DNA from: Bacteroidota bacterium
Lineage (GTDB): Bacteria > Bacteroidota > Ignavibacteria > UBA10030 > SZUA-254
Direction: 5' to 3'
Length of the DNA stretch: 64,000 nucleotides
NCBI GenBank assembly: GCA_020056225.1
Contig: JAGVIE010000002.1
Location: 32,846-96,845, forward strand
The notes under the pieces are model-generated. The model saw only the letters and a list, made by a program, of their open reading frames with translations, made no database searches and was not told the origin of the DNA. The position numbers and the translations under genes were made by a program. The stretch's first letter is position 1. Each line of letters opens with the position of its first letter. Positions 10,010 through 18,187 of the stretch are shown here, one piece after another.

Positions 10010-10531
10010 CTAATTATTTAAAACAAGTTTTGATATTTCTGTTATCCGCGCTAAATGATGGTCATCGTGCTCGGCAACGAATAAAAATGAATCCATCATC
10101 CTCATAGGTGTCTTCAGCCGGGGATGAAGAGCCGTTCTAAAGACAATCTTCTCATCGACATTCTCAAGCATAGCTACTGTTTCTCCACGAACCGCACGGA
10201 ACGATGCGAGCAGTTCTAAGATTGGTTTTGAGTTGTGATTAGCATTGTGTGTCTTCGTGTTTTGTAAATCGGCGGGACATAATTCCTCTTTCCCGTTGAT
10301 GAAGTCATCCAACCTGCCTTGCCAAAGGGCTTCTAAGTCTATGAGGTGACCGATGTTCTCGGCAATTGACCAGGTTCCCTCATGCTTTATTGTTAAAATA
10401 TGTGGCGGCAATAATTTAATTTTCTCTTCAAGCCGTGCAGGTATTCCTCTGAGCCGCTCGACGATTGATGGAAAAATATTCTGTGCCGAGCTAAAATCGA
10501 ATTTACGTTCGAACCATTTGGTTTGGGGCAT
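10010..10531 (-). CDS. DinB-family protein
   Basis: The four-helix-bundle DinB/YfiT-type layout is visible, with the metal-ligand histidines in SIAENIGHLIDLE and AEHDDHHLARI. The start is taken at the ATG at 10531; an upstream in-frame TTG at 10567 would add 12 residues of low quality. DinB proteins are thiol-dependent or metal-dependent transferases of mostly unknown substrate. The gene stands alone between a repeat region and the minus-strand cassette at 10640-12716. Confidence 0.8.
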   Translation of the reverse strand: MPQTKWFERKFDFSSAQNIFPSIVERLRGIPARLEEKIKLLPPHILTIKHEGTWSIAENIGHLIDLEALWQGRLDDFINGKEELCPADLQNTKTHNANHNSKPILELLASFRAVRGETVAMLENVDEKIVFRTALHPRLKTPMRMMDSFLFVAEHDDHHLARITEISKLVLNN

Positions 10532-10639
10532 AGTTTCATTCTTTCTTAATGCCAATTGTGGAGTCAAGGGTTACTTCCAGATGCTGACATAGCCCAACGA
10601 TTTGGTGCTATTTGTGTAAAAAAAACTTGAGTGGAATTA

Positions 10640-12187
10640 CTACTTCGCAATGTCAGCAATGAACGTTGGAAAATATCTGTCTCGTAACAAGAAGCTAATC
10701 ATGAGGATACCTTTATTTCGGAAAGAAATCGAGTTGGCTTTTCTTTCATAGCTGATCATTTGAGTGTAGTCATCTCGCCAATCAAGCGAGAACTGATTGT
10801 CTGTTGACGTTACTATTGTCTCATGGTCATGAATGAAGAGTGCTTCATCATTGAGAACATGATAAAACTCCATGATCGTCTCAGATGCCCTGAAGTCGTT
10901 TGCGATGTCCTCAAACACTTTCTTGTCTCTCATAATATGGGCCATGTCTAAGCATGCGCACGCAGCAAAACCGCCAGCATTATTGTGATCCGATAGTCCT
11001 TTAAGGTTCTCAGATAGCAATTGTTCAATCTCATCCTGCAGGGAAGAGCCAATAGCTGCAATTCCAACCTCACCTTGGCGGTCACAAAGCCAAACACAAA
11101 CATTGGTCAAGAATTTTCTGAGCCGGTCTATCTCGGATAGTTTAAGCAGTGTTAGTGCAACGAACACGATTGTCACGGCGTAATTGTCGCTAAGGATCCG
11201 GTAGCATCCCTTCTGTTCGTCAATCATTCTGAGAAAAAAGGCTACCAAATCCCTGTTGCCCTTAGCTGAAGTAAGGATATAAAGCGACAACAGTTCTAAG
11301 GTATGAAGGCAAGACAAGGGATGGTAGAAAATGGCGAACACCCCCTCGTTGTCAAGCAGGTAGGGATGGGTTGTCTTGTAGTCCGAACTTGCCTTGTCAA
11401 AATGTGAGAGCACGATCTCATCAAGGTATTCTCGTATGATCTCTTTGTGCTCAGGGTACACGCCATTTTTTATCAACACTCGAACAAGTGATGCGAGAAC
11501 GAGACTTGATTCATAGTGTCTTGCCTTGTCAAACAATAATTTTGAGAAGAAGTACGATTCAAAGAATACTTGAAGCCTGTTGAGGGGGCTCGACCAATCA
11601 AGCTCCAGCCAATACTTCGAGTAGGTTTCTATGTCAAAGAAGCTGAGCGGCTCATCATTGGCAATCTGAGAATAAAACTTGAAAAACCTTCCTGCGAACT
11701 CCGGGGAGCGGTGCAGATCAAAGAAGGGGTCAATACCGATATTCAATAAATCTGTAGTAAGCTTTGGTTTTTCCCAGGTAAGTATTGGAGTAGCATTCAG
11801 CTTCTCCTTAACAAAGCGGTTGAATTCTTGAAATTCGATTGTTGCAGGAGGTTGCACAATTCCCGAAGTGACAAAGACAACCCGATATAGCAGCGAGCGG
11901 TCAAAATTCGGATGCGATAGTCTGTTTGTGACAGCTTCGAGAAGTTGTGGCTTGATCTCGGTTCTGAAACGATTAAGATTGACGTCTCCAGTCTTAATCT
12001 GAAACGAGTATTGGACTTCTCCGCTGGGTTCCTTCAGTTTTGCAATGAAATCTTTGCCGAACTCGGTTGTGCCATGAATGAGATGAATGTCATAATATCC
12101 GCACAACTCTAGGAGCTGCATAAATGGGAGGAAAAACTGAAGTTCCTTAGTTGACGTAAGATAATCGTCGATAACACTTCTTAACAT
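10640..12187 (-). CDS. Large protein with restriction-endonuclease-like N-terminus
   Basis: I do not recognise the full 515-residue protein. Residues ~35-75 read HGTTEFGKDFIAKL, then about ten residues, then YSFQIKTGD. A conserved Asp and a (Q/E)-x-K pair on adjacent strands is the PD-(D/E)XK arrangement of Mrr/DUF4365-type nucleases, with Asp in GKDF and Gln/Lys in QIK. This region is followed by the strand-rich segment RVVFVTSG typical of the fold's end. Residues ~180-515 are mainly helical with no recognised motif. The first 41 bases overlap the end of the next gene upstream, indicating translational coupling. It could be a defence effector or a DNA-processing protein. The nuclease assignment is inferred from motif order only. 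Confidence 0.5.
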   Translation of the reverse strand: MLRSVIDDYLTSTKELQFFLPFMQLLELCGYYDIHLIHGTTEFGKDFIAKLKEPSGEVQYSFQIKTGDVNLNRFRTEIKPQLLEAVTNRLSHPNFDRSLLYRVVFVTSGIVQPPATIEFQEFNRFVKEKLNATPILTWEKPKLTTDLLNIGIDPFFDLHRSPEFAGRFFKFYSQIANDEPLSFFDIETYSKYWLELDWSSPLNRLQVFFESYFFSKLLFDKARHYESSLVLASLVRVLIKNGVYPEHKEIIREYLDEIVLSHFDKASSDYKTTHPYLLDNEGVFAIFYHPLSCLHTLELLSLYILTSAKGNRDLVAFFLRMIDEQKGCYRILSDNYAVTIVFVALTLLKLSEIDRLRKFLTNVCVWLCDRQGEVGIAAIGSSLQDEIEQLLSENLKGLSDHNNAGGFAACACLDMAHIMRDKKVFEDIANDFRASETIMEFYHVLNDEALFIHDHETIVTSTDNQFSLDWRDDYTQMISYERKANSISFRNKGILMISFLLRDRYFPTFIADIAK

Positions 12188-12716
12188 AGAATTCCTTCTT
12201 CTTCCGCTCTATTATCCGGTTGTGGCGTTCCTCCTGCTCTGGAGTGAACTTTATGCTCGCAAGTTGCTTTATCATGTCGGGACCAGCAATAAACGATTGC
12301 TTTATTAACTCCCCATTCGCATCAAATCTCATCTCAGTCTTTTCAATAATGTCAAGGATCATATCAGCATTAGGTGGTTGTCCCTTAGTATTGACAACAT
12401 TACCCGTAAGTGAAGTGACAGTATCAAGAGTTCGATACATCATCCTGTGCATCTCGGTGACTCGGTGCTCAGTGAACTCATAAATGCTTTGAGTAAAAGC
12501 CCCTAAGTCATATTCCGAAATAGCGTCATGCGAAATCTCAATCGTAAACGAGATTTTGTTCAGTGGTGTAACTGCCTCTTTCTCGTTGATTTGGTAGCGG
12601 AACCCTCCAGCGTGCAAAGTTCTCACTGATCCGATTTGGTTTAAGATTGGATCGAGCGATACAATATAGGCAAGGTATTTCCGCAAAATGTCAGCTTCAA
12701 TTTCTCGGTATTTCAT
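12147..12716 (-). CDS. Unknown protein coupled to the nuclease-like gene
   Basis: No family is recognised. The frame opens with GTG at 12722, but the ATG at 12716 has a GAGAG site at a better spacing. The product (189 aa from this start) begins with a helix (YREIEADILRKYLAYIV), has a strand-rich middle (ISFTIEISHDAISEYDLG), and ends in a highly charged basic helix (EERHNRIIERKKKEFYVKKC). It overlaps the larger downstream gene by 41 bases, so the two are almost certainly one transcription unit. The charged C-terminus could contact nucleic acid or the partner protein. It is the upstream, first-translated gene of the pair. Confidence 0.6.
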   Translation of the reverse strand: MKYREIEADILRKYLAYIVSLDPILNQIGSVRTLHAGGFRYQINEKEAVTPLNKISFTIEISHDAISEYDLGAFTQSIYEFTEHRVTEMHRMMYRTLDTVTSLTGNVVNTKGQPPNADMILDIIEKTEMRFDANGELIKQSFIAGPDMIKQLASIKFTPEQEERHNRIIERKKKEFYVKKCYRRLSYVN

Positions 12717-12722
12717 TATCAC

Positions 12723-13266
12723 TCTCGTACTGTAAATGACACATAATTTTGAGGAGAAACAACGTGTTAATTTCTACCGCAAAGGTGGTGTTATGTTTTT
12801 ACTTTATATATGTTTACAAATTATAACATTAAATTAGGATAACCCAAAACCACCCGTTCGTGTTCCAAACTACGGGTTGTCCAAATTCGCTATGGTTAAT
12901 TTAAACTTGCCATTACCGTAAACCCGCTTTACAATCCCATCGTCTCATAAAAGGTCAAATTTATTCACCATAAGATATAAAATAATAGTGCTTACGTCAA
13001 GTAAAAACTTCTCAATGAGTAAGAAACCTCCTATTTAATCTTCTCGCGGTATGTGAAGACACCGGGTTAAATACATATTGTATTTTGCAATCTTCTCAAA
13101 TTCAATTCCCAAAAAGAGTTAACGAATATCTCCGATTCATAGCTTCGTGGAATTGCATTATGCAATTCACGGGTCTTGAAATTATACTTTGAGCATCGAT
13201 AAAAGCCAATCTTTCATGGTATCCTATTTGCATGATATATGTTTAGTCAAACATCAAGGAGTAATT
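12723..13266. other. Gene-poor AT-rich gap
   Basis: I see no convincing gene in this 544-base stretch between divergent genes. It must contain the promoters of the cassette (minus) and of the TonB gene (plus). Small inverted repeats are present: ACCCG...CGGGT near 12867-12893 and a perfect 8-bp hairpin GAATTGCA-tta-TGCAATTC at 13150-13168. Neither matches a known RNA family. Confidence 0.5.
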
Positions 13267-13953
13267 ATGACCAACATAATTTCAAATTTCTACCAGCGAT
13301 ATCTATCCATCGCATTAATCAGCTCGGTGTCAATTCATCTTACTATAATATTCACATATTACATTTTCAAATATTATGACACAGATGAGCCAGCCGTAAT
13401 TGTACGTTTAATACAATATGAAAAAATACCTCAGACTGGCATAATAGAGGAACCACCAGTACCTCTTCCAAATATCAGCACGACAAATATACCTGCAAAA
13501 CTGGGTATCCCTGTTCCGGTTCCGGAGACAGCGGTTTCGCCGGAACAAACCATTCTAACACAAAAAGAGTTGTCAAGTGAATCTAATTCGATTAATGAAT
13601 TTATTAAACAAGGCGGAACAATTTCAACAGAAAAACCCGACATAAAGATCGAGGACGCCGATCCACCTGATTTTGTAAAAGTCGAAGAACTTCCTGTGCC
13701 TGTAAAACTCGTTCAGCCGGACTATCTGGATCTCGCCAAACGGAGTGGGGTCGAAGGAACTGTTTGGGTGAAAATCTTGGTCAGTAAAGAAGGGAAAGCA
13801 AAAAAAGCTTTGGTAATAAAAAGCGACGCAGAGATATTTAACGACGCATCCGTTGCAGCTGCCATGCAGTGGTTGTTTACACCTGCTATGATGAACAGTG
13901 GAGCCATTGCTGTGTGGGTGACAGTACCATTTAAATTTCGACTGAATAAATAG
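13267..13953 (+). CDS. TonB-family energy-transducer protein
   Basis: The ATG at 13267 is chosen because AAGGAG lies six bases upstream; the open frame reaches back to a TTG at 13189. The 228-residue product has one N-terminal membrane helix (IALISSVSIHLTIIFTYYIF), a proline/glutamate-rich periplasmic linker, and a C-terminal TonB domain: PDYLDLAKRSGVEGTVWVK, then SVAAAMQWLFTPAMMNSG, ending VPFKFRLNK. It probably transmits proton-motive force to outer-membrane receptors. No ExbB/ExbD or TonB-dependent receptor gene is adjacent, so it is likely one of several paralogues. Confidence 0.85.
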   Translation: MTNIISNFYQRYLSIALISSVSIHLTIIFTYYIFKYYDTDEPAVIVRLIQYEKIPQTGIIEEPPVPLPNISTTNIPAKLGIPVPVPETAVSPEQTILTQKELSSESNSINEFIKQGGTISTEKPDIKIEDADPPDFVKVEELPVPVKLVQPDYLDLAKRSGVEGTVWVKILVSKEGKAKKALVIKSDAEIFNDASVAAAMQWLFTPAMMNSGAIAVWVTVPFKFRLNK

Positions 13954-14005
13954 TGGGTATTTTGTTTCACTCTATGAGTTTAATTTAAAACCTAAGCCCA
14001 AACGT

Positions 14006-14130
14006 GGCTGACTAAAAAGTCCAAAGTTGTCATGCTGAACGAAGTGAAGCATCTTAAAACAGATCAGATTAGAAGATTCTTCGTCGTTTCGCTTCTCAGA
14101 ATGACAGTAAAAATTACTTTTTAGTCAACC
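14006..14130. repeat. MITE-like inverted-repeat element, 125 bp
   Basis: The ends are a 15-bp near-perfect inverted repeat, GGCTGACTAAAAAGT at 14006-14020 and ACTTTTTAGTCAACC at 14116-14130 (14 of 15 pair). Inside is a longer imperfect palindrome from GTCATGCTGA (14030) to TCAGAATGAC (14095-14104). The same terminal sequence occurs near 62647 and 62910-62923, so it is a family. There is no coding capacity. Confidence 0.75.
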
Positions 14131-14311
14131 CCTATAGGTGAGGTCTCGTTGAGCACAATCGAATTATTTCGCATTAAGATAAACAATTATCATGCTTGCA
14201 TCAAGGGAAAACTTATCATCTGTTCAACTTCGAACAAGTTCATCTCAGAAAATTGATAAACGCGCTAATTTTTCGTATGTTCAAGTCGTCAAATAAACCT
14301 TACTTCGCACA

Positions 14312-14839
14312 ATGAATTGGTATATAGAATTAGTCACCGAGTATCCTCTCGCTACCGCGATGGTGCAATTCGCAATCCTCGGTACGCTGGGAGATATTAT
14401 CTCGAAGTGGATAGTCAAACGAAAATTCTTTTTTCCGTTTGGCGTCAATACTCTCATCCTTAAAATGGCTGAGTGGGCGTTTCTTGCGGTCTGCATTAAA
14501 TACGCTTTCGTTGGTTTCCAGGGTTTCATCGATAGTCTGACCCAGCACGGCTTACTGCCAGACCTTCCCTTATTCGGGAGATCGTTCGCAGTATCCGCTT
14601 CAATGAATCTTCAGTTCGGTCCTTTCCTCGTCATCATGCACCGGATATTGGACAACACTATCGCGAGAGAAAAGAATTGGAACAACCTCGACAAAGGTTT
14701 ACTGTCGCTGGTGTGGTTCTGGATACCGGCGCATACGATTACGTTTATACTGCCGAGACCTTATCAAATCGGGCTGGCGGCAATCTGGTCGGTTGTGCTT
14801 GGAATAATTTTAGGATTTTACAACCGGGCTAAGACTTAA
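14312..14839 (+). CDS. Mpv17/PMP22-like membrane protein (tentative)
   Basis: The 175-residue protein has about four hydrophobic helices. The C-terminal third (LLSLVWFWIPAHTITFIL, RPYQIGLAAIWSVVLGIIL) resembles the Mpv17/PMP22 signature, where a W-x-x-P/N-F block precedes R and W-LS in the last helix. The N-terminal YPLATAMVQFAILGTLGDII also fits the family's first helix (Y...P...Q....G.GD). Members in mitochondria and peroxisomes are channel-like; bacterial roles are not known. Isolated gene, closed by a terminator at 14893. Confidence 0.6.
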   Translation: MNWYIELVTEYPLATAMVQFAILGTLGDIISKWIVKRKFFFPFGVNTLILKMAEWAFLAVCIKYAFVGFQGFIDSLTQHGLLPDLPLFGRSFAVSASMNLQFGPFLVIMHRILDNTIAREKNWNNLDKGLLSLVWFWIPAHTITFILPRPYQIGLAAIWSVVLGIILGFYNRAKT

Positions 14840-14892
14840 GGAAGAAAATTTGGTTCGATGGGTAACCAATTACTGATTCCGTTCAGCAAATG

Positions 14893-14925
14893 AAATGGGG
14901 CAACCGATGATCGATTGCCCCATTT
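14893..14925. terminator. Bidirectional terminator between converging genes
   Basis: A perfect 11-bp stem, AAATGGGGCAA at 14893-14903 and TTGCCCCATTT at 14915-14925, with an 11-base loop. It lies between the plus gene ending at 14839 and the minus gene ending at 14945, so it can serve both. Confidence 0.85.
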
Positions 14926-14944
14926 GTTTGAAGAATCATCATCC

Positions 14945-15739
14945 TTAAAAATGTAATGTAGTACTCAAGCGCAAACCTTGTTTTGTGGGAACAAGATCGC
15001 ATCCGACAATATATTGTTCCGTGCCGATCTCAAACATGTGACCCATCGTTGCGTTATTACGCTCGTTTATTTTATTTGCGGTAATCGGGGCATCGATCAT
15101 CGACCAGATACTCGACCCTACAACAAGAACTGTCCCGACAGTGAGCCATGTTGTTGATTCTGTTGTCCAGTATCCGTACGAAGCCCAGTAGTAGTCCGGA
15201 CTATACACGAATATATCTTCATAACCGGCGGCAAGTATCAATACGACGCCCGCAACGGCAGTACCTGTCATAATGGCTCCCTTCGTGTATTGACCATTGT
15301 AATATTGTCCGCCGCCCGGTAATACAAGAGAGAGAAGGAAAGCAGTTGTGGGTGATTTCACGTTTGCCATAGTAGTATTCTGAACAGGTTTGGGTTGTTC
15401 GCGTATAACGATTGATTTCTTTTCGACGGGTAGTGGGGCAACCGGCTTTTCTTCCACCGGTGGTTTCTCTTCGACTTTACTTTGTTCAGCTTTTACAATT
15501 TTCGAAATCTCGTTAAATTTGTATTTTTGAACTTTGCCCTCAAGTGTTTTTATTTTTATATAACTCTTGGGAACCTGTTCGAATATAGTACCACGAATCA
15601 TCGTTCCGTTCTTCAGGTAAACAATGTCATCATTAGCCGATTGCGCATTTACATAACACGATAGAAATAAATTCATCAAAACAAATGCGCTCAGCCAACA
15701 AAGATTTTGAACCGATCTTTTTGAAGAATACATACGCAT
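14945..15739 (-). CDS. Secreted DUF5683-type protein
   Basis: An N-terminal signal peptide (basic start, LSAFVLMNLFLSCYVNA) is followed by a small beta domain (DDIVYLKNGTMIRGTIFEQ), a Pro/Glu/Val-rich linker, and a region with SPTTAFLLSLVLPGGGQYYNGQY plus two to three hydrophobic helices. The last part matches the DUF5683 domain common in Bacteroidota envelope proteins. The first segment resembles repeats that start 'D-x-I-x-L-K-N-G-x-x-I-x-G'. Function is unknown, probably envelope-associated. A second ATG six bases in (15733) has the better-placed GGAG site and may be the real start. Confidence 0.65.
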   Translation of the reverse strand: MRMYSSKRSVQNLCWLSAFVLMNLFLSCYVNAQSANDDIVYLKNGTMIRGTIFEQVPKSYIKIKTLEGKVQKYKFNEISKIVKAEQSKVEEKPPVEEKPVAPLPVEKKSIVIREQPKPVQNTTMANVKSPTTAFLLSLVLPGGGQYYNGQYTKGAIMTGTAVAGVVLILAAGYEDIFVYSPDYYWASYGYWTTESTTWLTVGTVLVVGSSIWSMIDAPITANKINERNNATMGHMFEIGTEQYIVGCDLVPTKQGLRLSTTLHF

Positions 15740-16040
15740 AACTCCAGATATTGTGAATGATGTTTTATTATTTAATTAGAAACAATAAAATCTCGATCTA
15801 CTTTGAGAATAAAATTCAATCACTAAAATAATACTACTGAAAAATAAGTTCGTACAATTTAATATCTTCTAATGGAGAGCAATATAAGAAAAACCGATAA
15901 ACAATCAAATGAAATGGTTGCTATGAAAGAAAAACACCGGTGAAATGGTTATTTCCCATTATTGTTTCCACAAAACAGGAAATCAGTATAGCATGATTTT
16001 TATCTAAGACAATGGATTTGATTAACAATGAATCTGAATC
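15740..16040. other. Intergenic, no gene seen
   Basis: About 300 AT-rich bases with no recognisable gene or RNA. A small TTTCC...GGAAA palindrome lies near 15965-15982, and the short direct repeat GAAATGGTT occurs near 15910 and 15940. It includes the upstream region of the DUF5683 gene and the 3' end of the glycosylase gene. Confidence 0.4.
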
Positions 16041-16937
16041 TTAGAACGGAAATTTCTGATCGTACCATTGTTTAGTCACATCCATCCAGAAGAAAAGTCC
16101 CTTCCATTTCCCGAGCGGCTCGTAATGTTTTTCGATCACTTTATCGCTCGCAACTCTCCCGTTCCGGTGTATCTCAAAATATTTCTTCCTGCACCAGCTA
16201 TCGATGCCAAGGTAATCGTAACGGCCTAAAAGTTTAAGGATATTGCCTGCCGCATACGGACCGATTCCTTTTACCGATCTGACTTCCATGAAAAGCTCGT
16301 CGGTCGGAAGAGTGCTGGTTCGCCACGACTCAATGTCAAGTTCACCATTTTCAATGCGCCGGGAGAGTTCAAGAATATACGGCGCGCGGTAACCGGCTCG
16401 GATTTCTTTTCGGAGATATTTTTCCGTAACCTCCGCAATCGCCTTAGGAGTCGGGAACATCCATCCTGAATCATCAATCTTCCATCCAAGCTTCTTACAA
16501 AGATTTCCCACCATAATTTCTGTAAACGCCCAACTGCAATTGGTGGTACAAATCATTTTGACGACATCTTCAAAAACCGACGGAGAACGCAGCAGTCTGC
16601 CGGCGCCCAGATATGGAACCCACCGGAAATGGCTATGTTTCTTTGCCTCACGGTAGAACTCCGAATAATCTTCATCCAATCTAAGGCAGGTCTTCATCTG
16701 AAGGATAATATCTTGTCTTTCCTTGAGGGATATCTTTCCAGCCGCAAAGATGTTTAATTTAGCTTTCGATGTTTGAGAGATCTCCGCTACTATCATCTTC
16801 CTGTTCGATAGCTGCAGTACACGCTTCAGATGATCGTTCTTCTTATCAACTTCGAATGGAGGCAGTGAACACCAGCCGTGGCTGTAAACCGTCCGCCAGA
16901 GGCTGAAATTATCAGGAACACCAAACGCGATCTTCAT
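16041..16937 (-). CDS. HhH-GPD DNA glycosylase-like protein
   Basis: The C-terminal half contains a helix-hairpin-helix (VRSVKGIGPYAAGNILKLLG, around residues 210-230) followed about 15 residues later by GIDSW, whose Asp is at the catalytic position of HhH-GPD glycosylases such as AlkA and OGG1. The N-terminal ~120 residues would correspond to the AlkA/OGG1 N-terminal fold. No iron-sulfur cysteine cluster is seen. It is predicted to excise a damaged base. The start ATG overlaps the stop of the upstream rho-like gene (ATGA), so the two are co-translated. Confidence 0.75.
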   Translation of the reverse strand: MKIAFGVPDNFSLWRTVYSHGWCSLPPFEVDKKNDHLKRVLQLSNRKMIVAEISQTSKAKLNIFAAGKISLKERQDIILQMKTCLRLDEDYSEFYREAKKHSHFRWVPYLGAGRLLRSPSVFEDVVKMICTTNCSWAFTEIMVGNLCKKLGWKIDDSGWMFPTPKAIAEVTEKYLRKEIRAGYRAPYILELSRRIENGELDIESWRTSTLPTDELFMEVRSVKGIGPYAAGNILKLLGRYDYLGIDSWCRKKYFEIHRNGRVASDKVIEKHYEPLGKWKGLFFWMDVTKQWYDQKFPF

Positions 16938-18052
16938 TCATCAGATAGTATTTGAGAGATCTGGGAGAGTAATTTTTGGTTGGTTGGAAATTTGTTGATC
17001 GCTTTAAGCAGGGTGAGCATCGCCTCTCTGGGCTTCTTGCGATGAAGTGCACGCCGCAATGCTTGATACTGATTCGTCTCGTTACCGAAGAGCAATTCTT
17101 CGCGGCGTGTTCCGGAAGCGGGAATATTGATTGCCGGAAAAATTCTTTGATCGGCAAGGTCCCGGTCAAGAACTAATTCCATATTGCCTGTTCCTTTGAA
17201 CTCCTGAAATATCAGCTCATCCATCCGGGAGTTTGTTTCTACGAGTGCTGTGGCAATTATGGTCAGTGAGCCGGCGTCTTCAAGAGCGCGTGCGGAACCG
17301 AATATTTTTTTCGGGATTTCCAGCGAACGTATATCAACACCGCCCGACATAGTCCTGCCGCTGCTTCGCTGAACGGCATTAAATGCCCTGCCCATTCTTG
17401 TCAGTGAATCGAGCAGTAGAACGACATCTTTCCCGCATTCAACTTTACGCTTCGCGTATTCCAATACGAGTCTTGCGATCCGTACATGGCTCTCCCTGTC
17501 GCTGTCGTTTGAGCTTGCAAACACTTCGCCTTTAATCGAGCGCCGCATATCGGTAACTTCCTCCGGACGCTCATCCACGAGAAGCACTATCAGATTGATC
17601 TCAGGATGATTCGTGCTTATGGCAAGGGCGAGTTGCTGCATCAACATTGTTTTGCCGGCTTTCGGCGGAGACACGATCAGCGCCCGCTGACCTTTCCCGA
17701 TCGGACATAGTAAATCTACTACTCTCATTGAAGTATCCGACTGACCGGTAGTTAAATTAATCCTCTCGTTCGGATCGATGGCAGTGTGGTGTGAAAACTC
17801 TCCAATTTTTTTCCATTTTTCCGGATGAAGCCCATTGATAGTGCGAATCGATGCGATTTCCTGCATCCCGCGGTGACCTCTTTTAATTGTACACGAAACC
17901 AAGCAAGCCTCACGCAGTCTGTATTCTGTTATCATATGGGAAGCAACACGCGGATCATCCGGCAGGCGGTCTACCTCAAGCGATAATTTTCTAAGGCTTC
18001 CCCCATGTTTACCTTCAATTTCTAATATACCTGAATAAGTGTTCTCTGTCAT
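16934..18052 (-). CDS. rho: Transcription termination factor Rho, short form
   Basis: The start ATG at 18052 (MTENTYSGILEIEG) is where Rho homology begins; 92 extra upstream codons in the frame overlap the divergent promoter region and look non-coding. The RNA-binding N-domain is only about 60 residues and lacks the usual leading helical SAP-like subdomain. The hexameric ATPase core is well kept: PPKAGKTMLMQ (Walker A, near residue 129), VLLVDERPEEVTDM, DVVLLLDSLTRMGRAF, the Q/R-loop region SGGVDI...FGSARALEDAGSLTI, EFKGTGNMEL and SGTRREELL. It should be a working RNA-dependent ATPase. About 372 residues, against ~420 for E. coli Rho. Whether it is the only rho in this genome cannot be told here. 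Confidence 0.85.
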   Translation of the reverse strand: MTENTYSGILEIEGKHGGSLRKLSLEVDRLPDDPRVASHMITEYRLREACLVSCTIKRGHRGMQEIASIRTINGLHPEKWKKIGEFSHHTAIDPNERINLTTGQSDTSMRVVDLLCPIGKGQRALIVSPPKAGKTMLMQQLALAISTNHPEINLIVLLVDERPEEVTDMRRSIKGEVFASSNDSDRESHVRIARLVLEYAKRKVECGKDVVLLLDSLTRMGRAFNAVQRSSGRTMSGGVDIRSLEIPKKIFGSARALEDAGSLTIIATALVETNSRMDELIFQEFKGTGNMELVLDRDLADQRIFPAINIPASGTRREELLFGNETNQYQALRRALHRKKPREAMLTLLKAINKFPTNQKLLSQISQILSDE

Positions 18053-18187
18053 GCAAGATTTTGATGAAATGATGAAATGTCGATACTCAATATAGAAACT
18101 CAGCAGGTTATAATCAACACCCGACCTAACTTGAAGCTGATGAAAACTATTCTTATCTTTTGCAGTATTCATTATGACAGATCGACT

